Below, piece after piece: positions 35,533-44,473 of a DNA stretch of 64,000 nucleotides. The DNA comes from Pseudoalteromonas peptidolytica (GTDB lineage Bacteria > Pseudomonadota > Gammaproteobacteria > Enterobacterales > Alteromonadaceae): NCBI RefSeq assembly GCF_012641745.1, contig NZ_WEHZ01000026.1:16133-80132 (forward strand), read 5' to 3'. Made by a program: the position numbers and the translations under genes. The notes beneath the pieces were generated by a model, which did no database searches, was not told the DNA's origin, and was given only the letters and a program-made list of their open reading frames with translations. Position 1 is the first letter of the stretch; each line of letters starts with the position of its first letter.

Positions 35533-38500
35533 TACAACATGACCTTTACAACTTGCTCATCGGTAACGGTATCGATAGCTGACAGCTGCTCATTGTAAAG
35601 CGTGGTAATAAAGTTGGTCAGTTTTGCCACCGAGTCATGCTTCATAACTAAAGAAGCGGGTAACGGATCATCACAAAGTGCTTGTAATCTTTGCTTAAGT
35701 TCGATTGCCATTAACGAGTTAAGACCGTAGTCGAACACGCTAGCACTACTCTCAATGTTATTTGCGTCTTGTAGCCCAAGTACAGTAGCTAAATCACACT
35801 TTATCCGACTTTCAATTAATGTTTGTCGAGCCGCTGAATTTGCAGCGTGTAATTGGGTTTTGATGGGATCTTCGTTTTGTTCTGGTGTTGATGTCTGAAA
35901 GTGTGAAAACACTGTGCTGCCAGTCGCCAGTTTGGCATCTTGCCAATCAACTTTAAAAATACCAATTTGCGACATCGCACTGGATATTGTGCGTTCTAGC
36001 TCTTCGAGCCCTTCTTTTGAGGTGAGTGGATACATGCCAGCTTGTTGCATTGCTTGCTGTTCTAATTCAGAAAGTTGTGCCGCCATTCCCGCCTCTAACC
36101 AAGGACCCCAGTTTAAGCTAAGCGCAGACTTTCCTTGCTGTCTTCTTGCGATACACAAGCCATCCATAAAGGCATTCGCAGCCGCATAGTTTGCTTGTCC
36201 CGCCCAGCCAACAATAGCAGCGATAGAAGAAAAACAAACAAAGTAGTCTAATGACAGGGCGTGAGTGGCAAGGTGTAAATACCATGCACCATTAACTTTT
36301 GGTGCCAGCACTGAATACATGTGTTCTGCACTTTGGGATGAAAATGTTGCATCTTTTAAGACACCAGCGGCATGGAAAACTCCTTTTAGTGGCGCACCTG
36401 AATGCGCAATATGCTCGATGACTTTTACGACATCGTCGTACTGGCTAATATCAGCTTGAATGTATTGAATAATACACCCCGACAGTGCAGCTTTTTGGAT
36501 TGTGTCGTTTAGGCTATCGCTAAGGGCGCTTCTACCAGAAACAAAAATATGCTTTGCCCCTTTTTCGTATAACCAGTTCACAATCTCAAGACCAATCCCT
36601 CCTTGCCCTCCAGTAACTAGATAACTGCCCTTATCAAATTGCTCTGACGGTGTATGCCGCTTACGTGCAAAAGTCGGTAATGTGTCGAACTTAACTGACA
36701 AATATTCCGCTGCTAGCTCAGTCGGCAGGGCATTAACAGAAATGCAGTCTGAGGGTTGTTTCAGTACTCGGTCATCATTGTTGAGCAATTCAACGATTTG
36801 TACTGTCAGTCCATGTAGTGCGTGGATAGATTGGCTGTTATCTAACTGTATGGTTGGCTTGATAAAAGTATAGTCATCATGACTTAACTGTGTTGTTGGT
36901 GGAGGAGTGATACAGATGATATGGGCACCATAACATAGTCTCGCCTGTATCGAATTTGGTATGCTCGTGGCCGGATCTAGTACTAAAGTTGCAATTGATT
37001 CAGTTGTCTCACTCTTGTCTGTGGAGTCAATAACATGCACAACGCGCCCTGCGATCTTTAAACAAGATATCGCGACAAAGCTTTCAATGGTGGACGGATT
37101 AAAAAAGCTGACAGCAGTGGTTTGTGTAAGCAGTGTTTGCACTAACGCCAAAGCTCGGTGTAATACAGCTAAGTGCTCAGTTAACCATGTCGCACTTATG
37201 TCAGGCAGTGACACAAACGGCAAAGCGTCATCGATATAATTGGTTACACCAGCATTGGCGAATACAAGCTTAGGTTTTGTGTGATCCGCAAGCTGATAAA
37301 TAAAGCAGCTTGGTCTATTGCTTAATGCTGCTCGACTAATTGATACCGCACGGACGGGGGTGATGGCTTTGTCATCATTCTTTTGTGCATAAGCCACCCA
37401 ACAGTTGTCATCCATGAGCCACTGGTAATGGCCGGTGGGCGTTGTGGAAATGGTGAAATCTTTTGACTCAGTGCAGGCCTCGGAGCTTAAGTGGGCAAGT
37501 TTTTGTACGAAAACATCGCCATGACGGATAGCCATTTCCGTATCGTTCAGTTGTTGTGCGAGGAGCAGTTGCTTAAGTGTTTCAGCACTAGAAGGCTTAG
37601 CGTCAATATCGAGTAAGGTTACTTTAAATTGTTGGTTTTCTGTAGAAAATACTCTCAGCATACCCCATATTGCGCTTTGCAGCGGGTTAATTTCTGTGTC
37701 TCCAGCACCTTGTGAATGTTTGGTGATAATCACGATTTCTAATGACTTACCCCAATTGACAGCTTGGATAGCTTGAAAATAATGAAGTGGCGCAACTAAA
37801 GCACGTTCAATAACCGTTTGTGAGAGGCTACCATGGCGCATTTCTATATTTGCTAAATGACGAACATCAACAATCAAGCGCTCAGTGTGACTGAGATAGG
37901 GTTGTAGTTTTTCAATGAGTGACGCTGAGTCATCATCTGACGTGATATGCACCACTGAGTTATTTTTAAGAACGTGAAGAGCCGAGAAATCAGTATTTTC
38001 AGCTAAAATACTCACGGTATTTGGCTGAGTATCTCCTGCATCCTGCGTTACTGGAGCGTGTTGCCAATTGTAATGATATTTGAGCTCCTTTAATGAGTCT
38101 AATTGATGTTGAGTATTAGGTTTTAACTCAATCCCTTTAATGGCAACACAGAGCTGGCCGTCCAAAGTATAAATATGGAGATCGCCAATGCAAATTGGAT
38201 CGCTGAGAAGGGTAATGTCAAGCACTGAAAAGCAACGATTTGTGGGCTTTTTGTAAAAGGTAAACTCGCTGATTTTAACCGGTAAGTAGGACTTATTAAC
38301 AAGTTGAAAAAAGCTCTGAAAAGCGCCATCAAGTAACATTGGGCTTAGCATAACTTGTGAGTCATCTTGAGACTCACAGTGTATTTCGACGATGACTTGT
38401 GATGATGACTTCCAGCACTGTAGTACACTTTGAAATTGCGCTTGGTAATTCATATCAAGCTGGTGGCAATGGGCGTAGAAGTCGGCCTTACTTATGGCTT

Positions 38501-41500
38501 GTGGAAATTGTTGTATAGTGTCGCTTAAAGTGTCACCTTGATGGCAGCCTCTTTCATGCGTATCTAAGGTAAAGCGGGATTGTTGATGCCAAGTATCAGC
38601 CTCTAAACTAGACAATGAAATTGTCCCGTTTTGAGTATGGTAGCGAGTCTCTATGGTAATATCTTCATCGCCAAGATACAGAGGCCGATTAAATTCAATG
38701 TCGCAGAGCGTGAACTGAGCATGTGGCTCTGGCTGTTGCGTGCGGGCAAATTGTAGTGCCGCTTCAACATAGGCTGCACCAGGATAAATCACCTCAGTAC
38801 CAACTTGGTGACCTGACCAATATGGCTGTTTTTTCACGTTAACTTTGGTTTGGAAAATGGGTTGATGACTGAGTAACTGTTGACCCAGTGTGGGTAAACA
38901 GAGGTCAGAAAAAGCATCGCGTTTTTGTTTGTTTTCAACCCGTGCGAGTTGAACATCAGGATGTTCAAGCCAGTATGATTGGTGCTGCCATTGATAATTA
39001 GGAAGCTTGATAGTGTGATTTGGAAAGCAGTTTATTGCGTTGAGTGCCAGCTTAGGAGCTAACAAACCAGATACCGCTAATGCGCCTAATGCGGCTGCAA
39101 ACTGGACTTCATCGTCTTCATTTCGAAGGATAAGCGGTGTGGTGAACACAGAAAGGTCTGAAGCAACTTGCTTGATCACGTTACAGAGCACGGCGTGAGG
39201 GCTTATTTCAATAAAGTTTCTTACTCCGTTATCAAGCAGTGTATTTATCGCTTTTTCAAAATAAACAGGTTCGCGGACGTTCTTCGGCCAGTACTCAGCG
39301 TGCCAATCTTGCTGTTGGGTAAGTGAGCCTGTCACTGTGGAATACAGTGCAATGCTCGGCTCAGATGGAGACAGAAGGGCTAAAGCATCTAACAACGGTT
39401 GCTCTAGCTTATCCATAACAGGGCTATGATAGGGCACGTCAACATTGAGAAACTTTGCAAACTCGCCCTCGGCATCTAACTGTGCTGCAATTTCACTAAG
39501 TGTGTCGGTATCACCAGCAAGTGTGACGGCGGTGCTACTATTGATAGCTGCGATAGAGACTTTGTTTGGATATTCGTTACAAAGCGTTTGTGCTTGTGCT
39601 TGCGAAATCCCAACTGCCAGCATCTTTCCCTCACCTGTGGTCGTTTGCTGTAGCCGACTACGATGGTAGATGATGCGAATAGCGTCTTCGAAGCTGTACA
39701 CTCCAGCGCAATAGCTTGCGGCAACTTCACCGGCGCTATGGCCAACGATGGCATCGGCTTTGATACCGTATGAAGTTAACAATTGAAACAAAGCGATTTG
39801 ACAGGCAAATATTGCAGGTTGTGCATACTGGGTTTCATGGATCTCGTCACCGCCATTGTGCATTTTATCGATCAATGACCACGACACATAGTGCTGCAAT
39901 GCGCTATCAACTTTATCTATCTCTTGTTTAAATATTTTGCTGCTGCAATACAGGGCTTTGCCCATCGTTTGCCAAGTAGTTCCCATACCGGAAAAAACCA
40001 AAGCAGTAGGAGATGATGCGCTCTGCTGAGAAGTTGCACTTTGAAAGACTTTATTGGGGCGCTCGAAAATGAAGTCTTCAAGTTGTGCCATCAAAGTCTG
40101 CTTATCTTTGGCTGTGAATACCACTCTGTTTTTAAAAGCGGTGCGCAATAGTACCGAGTTACGGCAGAAGTCGGGGAGCTCATGAGTTGCTAAAGGCGCT
40201 AAATAGTCTAAATACGCTGAGACTTGCGCTGTCAATGCCGCTGCCGACTTTGCACTAACAAAAAGTTGTAGCACACCTGCATGATCGGGGTTTGAGGTAG
40301 GGGTTAGAGTTGCTTGCTCTACCACTACATTTGCATTTGTTCCACCAAATCCAAATGAATTCACAATTGCACGCCGAGGTGTATCGTCGGCTCTATCAGG
40401 CCAAGGCGTATTTTCCGTGACTACTTTTATATTTAACTGTGCCTCATTGATGGCTGGATTTATGGTGTGACAGTGCAGTGTTTTTGGGATTACACCGCTA
40501 TTCATTGCATTAATTGTTTTAATTAAGCCAGCTAATCCTGCGGTGGGCTCTGTATGGCCGATATTACTTTTAACTGAACCTATTAGGCATGGCATTAACT
40601 TGTTATCTCGAATGCCCAAAACACTACCCAAAGCATTGACCTCGATAGGATCACCCACAGCTGTGCCAGTGCCATGTGCTTCGGCATAATCAATATCCTG
40701 GCCACTCAAACCTGCAAATTCTAATGTTTTTGATAACAAACGCTGCTGCGCTAGACCATTTGGTACTGTGATCCCATTTGTTTGCCCGTCTTGATTCGTG
40801 CCACTTGCCTTAATAACAGCTAGGATTGGATCATGATCATTGATTGCATCCGCGAGTTTTTTTAATACCACGACTGCAACGCCTTCACTTCGAACATAGC
40901 CATTCGCGTCACTCGAAAAACTTTTACATAAGCCATCAGGTGAAAGCATAGAAGCTTTGCAAATAGACATTGTCATTTCAGGTCTAAGCAGCAGATTGAC
41001 GCCACCGGCAAGTGCTATACGGCTATCTCCGTTTAGGATTGCCTTACATGCTAAATCAAGCGCTACGAGTGATGAGGAGCAGGCGGTATCGAGAGTTAAG
41101 CTAGTACCATGGAAATCAAAACAATAAGACACTCGGTTTGCCGTCAGCGTCATCGATGAGCCCGTTGCTGAGTGACTTGAAACGTAATCATGTGCGCAGC
41201 TTGCAGTTTGCAGTTGCTCAAAGTCGTGCATAAATTGCCCCATGAATACGCTGGTGTCACTGCCTTTTAATTGTTCGATGTCTAGCCCTGCGTTTTCTAG
41301 CGCTTCGTAAGTTGCTTCAAGTACCCAGCGTTGTTGAGGGTCAATATATGGGGCTTCTTTTGGTGAAATGCCAAAAAATGGGGCGTCGAATAATGATAAA
41401 CCAGATAAGAATCCACCATTTTTTACATACATTTTCCCTGACTTTTCACGATCGCTGTCATAATAGGCACTAATATCCCAGCGCTCTTTTGGTATTTCGG

Positions 41501-41633
41501 TGATGCCATTACCGCCAGCCAATAAAAACTGGTGAAAGTCAGAAGGTGCATTGTTGTCTCCGGGGAGCCGGCATGAAACACCAATGACAGCGATGTCATT
41601 GCTTGGCATAGTTGCAGCTTGATTGTTGTTCAT
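35532..41633 (-). CDS. Type I polyketide synthase: KS-AT-DH-degenerate ER region-KR-ACP
   Basis: 2033 residues. KS (about 12-440): Cys185 in 'DTACSSSLV', His320 in 'EAHGTGTAVGDP', His360 in 'NIGHTEPTAG'. AT (about 545-850): Ser633 in 'GHSAGE'; the specificity position reads VPYHSP, neither classic HAFH nor YASH, malonyl presumed. DH (about 910-1175): His942 and Asp1102 in 'MLLDGAFQ'. Residues about 1190-1650 look like a decayed ER or structural region with no NADPH-binding GGVG motif. KR (about 1665-1850): GGQGGIG at 1675, Tyr1816 in 'QANYAAANAF'. ACP: Ser1973 in 'YGLNSLMA'. This order is that of animal FAS and highly reducing PKSs, so iterative use is plausible. The short tail 'TDEQVVKVML' may dock with the TubC domain of the NRPS. 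Confidence 0.93.
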   Translation of the reverse strand: MNNNQAATMPSNDIAVIGVSCRLPGDNNAPSDFHQFLLAGGNGITEIPKERWDISAYYDSDREKSGKMYVKNGGFLSGLSLFDAPFFGISPKEAPYIDPQQRWVLEATYEALENAGLDIEQLKGSDTSVFMGQFMHDFEQLQTASCAHDYVSSHSATGSSMTLTANRVSYCFDFHGTSLTLDTACSSSLVALDLACKAILNGDSRIALAGGVNLLLRPEMTMSICKASMLSPDGLCKSFSSDANGYVRSEGVAVVVLKKLADAINDHDPILAVIKASGTNQDGQTNGITVPNGLAQQRLLSKTLEFAGLSGQDIDYAEAHGTGTAVGDPIEVNALGSVLGIRDNKLMPCLIGSVKSNIGHTEPTAGLAGLIKTINAMNSGVIPKTLHCHTINPAINEAQLNIKVVTENTPWPDRADDTPRRAIVNSFGFGGTNANVVVEQATLTPTSNPDHAGVLQLFVSAKSAAALTAQVSAYLDYLAPLATHELPDFCRNSVLLRTAFKNRVVFTAKDKQTLMAQLEDFIFERPNKVFQSATSQQSASSPTALVFSGMGTTWQTMGKALYCSSKIFKQEIDKVDSALQHYVSWSLIDKMHNGGDEIHETQYAQPAIFACQIALFQLLTSYGIKADAIVGHSAGEVAASYCAGVYSFEDAIRIIYHRSRLQQTTTGEGKMLAVGISQAQAQTLCNEYPNKVSIAAINSSTAVTLAGDTDTLSEIAAQLDAEGEFAKFLNVDVPYHSPVMDKLEQPLLDALALLSPSEPSIALYSTVTGSLTQQQDWHAEYWPKNVREPVYFEKAINTLLDNGVRNFIEISPHAVLCNVIKQVASDLSVFTTPLILRNEDDEVQFAAALGALAVSGLLAPKLALNAINCFPNHTIKLPNYQWQHQSYWLEHPDVQLARVENKQKRDAFSDLCLPTLGQQLLSHQPIFQTKVNVKKQPYWSGHQVGTEVIYPGAAYVEAALQFARTQQPEPHAQFTLCDIEFNRPLYLGDEDITIETRYHTQNGTISLSSLEADTWHQQSRFTLDTHERGCHQGDTLSDTIQQFPQAISKADFYAHCHQLDMNYQAQFQSVLQCWKSSSQVIVEIHCESQDDSQVMLSPMLLDGAFQSFFQLVNKSYLPVKISEFTFYKKPTNRCFSVLDITLLSDPICIGDLHIYTLDGQLCVAIKGIELKPNTQHQLDSLKELKYHYNWQHAPVTQDAGDTQPNTVSILAENTDFSALHVLKNNSVVHITSDDDSASLIEKLQPYLSHTERLIVDVRHLANIEMRHGSLSQTVIERALVAPLHYFQAIQAVNWGKSLEIVIITKHSQGAGDTEINPLQSAIWGMLRVFSTENQQFKVTLLDIDAKPSSAETLKQLLLAQQLNDTEMAIRHGDVFVQKLAHLSSEACTESKDFTISTTPTGHYQWLMDDNCWVAYAQKNDDKAITPVRAVSISRAALSNRPSCFIYQLADHTKPKLVFANAGVTNYIDDALPFVSLPDISATWLTEHLAVLHRALALVQTLLTQTTAVSFFNPSTIESFVAISCLKIAGRVVHVIDSTDKSETTESIATLVLDPATSIPNSIQARLCYGAHIICITPPPTTQLSHDDYTFIKPTIQLDNSQSIHALHGLTVQIVELLNNDDRVLKQPSDCISVNALPTELAAEYLSVKFDTLPTFARKRHTPSEQFDKGSYLVTGGQGGIGLEIVNWLYEKGAKHIFVSGRSALSDSLNDTIQKAALSGCIIQYIQADISQYDDVVKVIEHIAHSGAPLKGVFHAAGVLKDATFSSQSAEHMYSVLAPKVNGAWYLHLATHALSLDYFVCFSSIAAIVGWAGQANYAAANAFMDGLCIARRQQGKSALSLNWGPWLEAGMAAQLSELEQQAMQQAGMYPLTSKEGLEELERTISSAMSQIGIFKVDWQDAKLATGSTVFSHFQTSTPEQNEDPIKTQLHAANSAARQTLIESRIKCDLATVLGLQDANNIESSASVFDYGLNSLMAIELKQRLQALCDDPLPASLVMKHDSVAKLTNFITTLYNEQLSAIDTVTDEQVVKVML
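41585..41598. promoter_or_regulatory. LacI-operator-like palindrome inside the PKS 5' end
   Basis: TGACAGCGATGTCA differs by one base from the three TGACAGCGTTGTCA sites and lies about 35 bases inside the PKS coding sequence, flanked by AA/TT as at 22465. The bases encode a conserved KS segment (NDIAVIG), so chance is a real alternative. Confidence 0.3.
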
Positions 41634-41660
41634 TGTTATTACTCCAAAATACGGTGGTGT

Positions 41661-42581
41661 TTACATGGCTTGGCTAAATGATGTGGCATGGGCTTGGCTG
41701 AATAAAATACCCTTCAGCGCATCATTGGGGCGAGTGTGGGCGGTTAGTATGTCTTGCCAACTCATTCCTTGTTGTAGTAGGTACGTTGCAACCGAACAGT
41801 GTTTGTCGTGAATATAGTTGATATTTTCTTTTGCACTTTTATAGGTATCAGCTTTTACTTTAGGGTGTGGGTAATGAATTGCTTTTGCATCAGTGATGAG
41901 CTCAAATTTAGCACCTATACCGTGGAGCCTAAGTGCTAATTCAACATCTTCCCCCCCCCAGCTTGTGAAATATTCATCAAAGCCTTCGATGTCAAAAAGC
42001 GCTTGTGTTTTGCACGACGCGTGACAAGTCCAAAAGATAAGCCAAGGTTCAGCAATATACTGTAGTGACAACCCATGAGAGTGTAAGTAAGGGGCGCGAC
42101 AATCTTGAAATTGGTCTAAAAAAGTGTGATCAGCAAAAATATTATTATTGGATAAGCGATGCTTAAAAGCCCGTATACTGGACTCTTCGAGTTCTTCAAA
42201 CCCAAAGCACAGTCCAATTAATACATCAATGTTACTCGACTGGTATTGCTTCAAATGTTGGGCTAAACATGATGCTTCTGCAATGACACCTGAGTCCAAA
42301 AATAATACATGCTCAAATTGCGCCGCTAATATGCCGATATTTCGTGCTCGAGCAACCCTAAATCCTTGATCACTTTGAAAGTAGTAATGTATCGGTAGCT
42401 TATCTGTGTATGAGTCAACAATGTCTTTTGTATTATCGTTCGAGCCGTCATCTACCACGATAACTTCAAAGAAAACGTTACTAAGAGTTTGTCTTTCTAA
42501 ACTCTGTAATGTGAGTTGTAATAATTGGCTGCGGTTATAAGTGGGAATAATAACGCTGATCCCAGGTCTCCAATCTTTCAT
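41661..42581 (-). CDS. Family 2 glycosyltransferase (GT-A fold), first gene of the PKS/NRPS operon
   Basis: A 306-residue cytosolic GT2 enzyme. The nucleotide-sugar fold begins with 'GISVIIPTYNRSQLL' and 'FEVIVVDDGSNDNT', then 'GFRVARARNIGI' and the DxD-equivalent 'FLDSG'. The acceptor-side motif is 'SWGGEDVELALRLH', as in galactosyl/GalNAc-transferase-like members. I start it at ATG 42581 (MKDWRPG), which has AAAGGA 8 bases upstream, not at 42614. Only 27 bases separate it from the PKS. Within the operon it probably glycosylates the polyketide-peptide; the sugar cannot be predicted. A cell-surface glycan role is the main alternative. Confidence 0.85.
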   Translation of the reverse strand: MKDWRPGISVIIPTYNRSQLLQLTLQSLERQTLSNVFFEVIVVDDGSNDNTKDIVDSYTDKLPIHYYFQSDQGFRVARARNIGILAAQFEHVLFLDSGVIAEASCLAQHLKQYQSSNIDVLIGLCFGFEELEESSIRAFKHRLSNNNIFADHTFLDQFQDCRAPYLHSHGLSLQYIAEPWLIFWTCHASCKTQALFDIEGFDEYFTSWGGEDVELALRLHGIGAKFELITDAKAIHYPHPKVKADTYKSAKENINYIHDKHCSVATYLLQQGMSWQDILTAHTRPNDALKGILFSQAHATSFSQAM

Positions 42582-43254
42582 TTTTATATTCCTTTGAATT
42601 TGCAATCGTCGCAAAAGTTAGCACCGAAATTGGATACGTTATTTTTGATATGTGAATTATTGGTGTCAATATGTTATTTGGTTTTTTCAAGTTGTTATTT
42701 TGTGTGTATTTAGTAACCTAATGATTATTAAGGTTGTTGTTTTTTTGTTCGTCTTTTTTGGTTGAATATTGTTCATCAATGAGGTTCGATATGTATGTGG
42801 TAATGTTTTGTAAATTGGGAAGGTGATTTATTCGTGTTATGTTGTTAATCATTTTCAACACCAGCAGGGACACTGTAATGTGAAGAGCTTTATGGGAAGC
42901 ACCTGTATGCGTGTATTAACATCGTATTTGCGTCTAATAGCGAGTTCTTTTATTGCCAGTATTGATGCTTACCAATATGAGTTTACAACCAATTCTTAAC
43001 TTTGAGTCGATACCTTTAAGGTCTTACCAATCAAGTTGCATATTTAGTAGAAAAAGAAGATGACGGTCGCAACAATACAACTTTTTAATTAGGTAGAGAG
43101 CTAAATATAGCGAGTCTTAACAATCCCAACGTTAGCTCACTCCTTATTCAAGGCTCAGGTTAAATAAATATTTAACTTCCAATTTGCCCCGAAAACCGCT
43201 AGCCTTAGGGGCAATAAATAAAGTAACAAATACGTAAAATAATGGAGCAGTATT
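42582..43254. other. Intergenic region with possible decayed gene between the PKS/NRPS operon and sapC
   Basis: About 670 bases. The left part carries the candidate operon promoter. At 42907-42999 a 30-codon frame begins MRVLTSYLRLIASSFIAS, like a signal peptide, and stops early. From 43035 another frame reads coding-like sequence ('VAYLVEKEDDGRNN', then after a stop 'LGRELNIASLNNPNV') up to about 43163. These may be remnants of one secreted protein. A 7-bp stem TTGCCCC/GGGGCAA (43184-43214) precedes sapC. Confidence 0.35.
42641..42669 (-). promoter_or_regulatory. Possible sigma-70 promoter of the PKS/NRPS operon
   Basis: On the minus strand TTGACA (42669-42664) is followed after 17 bases by AAAAAT, a weak -10, about 60 bases before the glycosyltransferase ATG. 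The -35 is exact and the -10 poor, so the call is tentative. Confidence 0.3.
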
Positions 43255-43965
43255 ATGGCAGAGCAACAAGTGCAGCCTTTACACAACGAGAAGCACGCTA
43301 ACATTAAAGTTAAAAACGGCGTGAATGTTGAATTCCTTAAAACTCAGCACTTAATGCCAGTGGTTGCACACGAATTTGCACGTGTAGCGACTGAATTCCC
43401 AATGGCTTTTGTTAAAAATTCAGAAACTGGTCAATTTCAAGCGGTTGCTATGTTTGGTCTTCAGCCAAATGAAAATCTATTTGTTGAAGGCGACAAGTGG
43501 ACTGGTAGCTTTGTACCAATGGCAGCAGCTCGTTACCCGTTTGGTTTAGTTAAGCACCCAGAGCAAGATCAGTTTGGTATTGTGATTGATGAAGCAAGCC
43601 CGTTAGTTGGTGAAGAAGAAGGCAATGCGCTTTTTGAAGACGGTAAAGAGACTGAGTATTTAGCACGTCGTAAAGAAGCGTTAGTAAGCTACGTTGAGTT
43701 TGCTCGTGTAACTGAAGCATTTACTCAGTATCTTGCTGACAAAGAGCTTTTAGTTCAACAAACGTTAACTGTAGAGATCCGTGGTGAGAAGAAAGACATC
43801 AACGGTATCTATCTTGTAGATGAGCGCAAGTTAAATGAGTTAGGTGACGAAGATTTCCTAGAGCTACGTAAACGTGGCTATTTAGCTCCGATCTTCGCAT
43901 TTTTAACTTCTACGCATCAAGTGGCGCGTCTAGCTCGTATTAAAGCACAGCGCGAAGCTAGCTAA
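43255..43965 (+). CDS. SapC family protein
   Basis: A 236-residue protein of the SapC family (named from Campylobacter S-layer/peptide-resistance work, distinct from the SapC permease). It shows the characteristic 'HLMPVVAHEFARVATEFPMAFVKN' region, quoted here in part, 'MFGLQPNENLFV' and 'AARYPFGLV'. There is no signal peptide. In Alteromonadales and Caulobacterales such genes often accompany TonB receptors and halogenase-like genes in sugar-use loci; here it is on its own, 18 kb from that pair, with its own terminator. Biochemical function is unknown. GGAG precedes the ATG at 43255. Confidence 0.85.
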   Translation: MAEQQVQPLHNEKHANIKVKNGVNVEFLKTQHLMPVVAHEFARVATEFPMAFVKNSETGQFQAVAMFGLQPNENLFVEGDKWTGSFVPMAAARYPFGLVKHPEQDQFGIVIDEASPLVGEEEGNALFEDGKETEYLARRKEALVSYVEFARVTEAFTQYLADKELLVQQTLTVEIRGEKKDINGIYLVDERKLNELGDEDFLELRKRGYLAPIFAFLTSTHQVARLARIKAQREAS

Positions 43966-43994
43966 ACGCTTTTAGATATAGAATGATTCGATAG

Positions 43995-44023
43995 AAGCGC
44001 TTCCAGAGGAAGCGCTTTTTTTT
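43995..44023 (+). terminator. Intrinsic terminator of sapC
   Basis: AAGCGCTTCC pairs with GGAAGCGCTT around an AGA loop, followed by a run of T, about 30 bases after the sapC stop. Confidence 0.92.
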
Positions 44024-44157
44024 ATGCTCTAACAGTCACACCTTTGCTCTTTGTAAGTCTTGATGCTTCATGCGATAAAACTAATCGAATCGACCTTTTG
44101 CTATGATGAAATGTTTATATGACGGGTGGCGTTTTCAAAAACAATTTCCTCACTGTA

Positions 44158-44365
44158 ATACCAACTAACCTTAATGCTTGCTCAATTTGAGGAGTGAATC
44201 TGACATTAGCTGCGTTAAAAACCTCTAGTTTAGAGCAACTTAATAGCAAAATTTTTGCCTTGCCTATAGGGCATAGGCACCTCGGCAGGAGCAGGACGCA
44301 AAAGCAGGGTTATCGACAAAATTTTCTCGCCTCAAAATAGACCACTTAATTAAGATAATTGTTAT
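44158..44365 (+). repeat. MITE-like repeat, copy 3
   Basis: About 208 bases bounded by ATACCAA and TTGTTAT (one change from TTGGTAT). It is very similar to the copy at 53343, sharing GCGTTAAAAA, TTATCGACAA, TTTTCTCGCCTC and AAAATAGACCACTTAATTAAG. It is non-coding and lies in the spacer between sapC and the asparaginase gene. Confidence 0.8.
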
Positions 44366-44473
44366 AAAAAATCATCTTTAATTTAATAATCCACAAACAT
44401 TTCAACGTGAATACTTGCATCCTTCTATAGTTCATCACATGCTGTTGGCACAATAAAGAATCAAGGTAAAAAA

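Noticed and set aside
38123..38332. Short frame inside the PKS gene in another frame
   Set aside because: Out-of-frame shadow of the PKS; no start signal.
43184..43214. Stem TTGCCCC/GGGGCAA before sapC as a terminator or riboswitch
   Set aside because: Only 7 base pairs, a 17-base loop and no T-tract or recognisable aptamer; too weak to call on its own.
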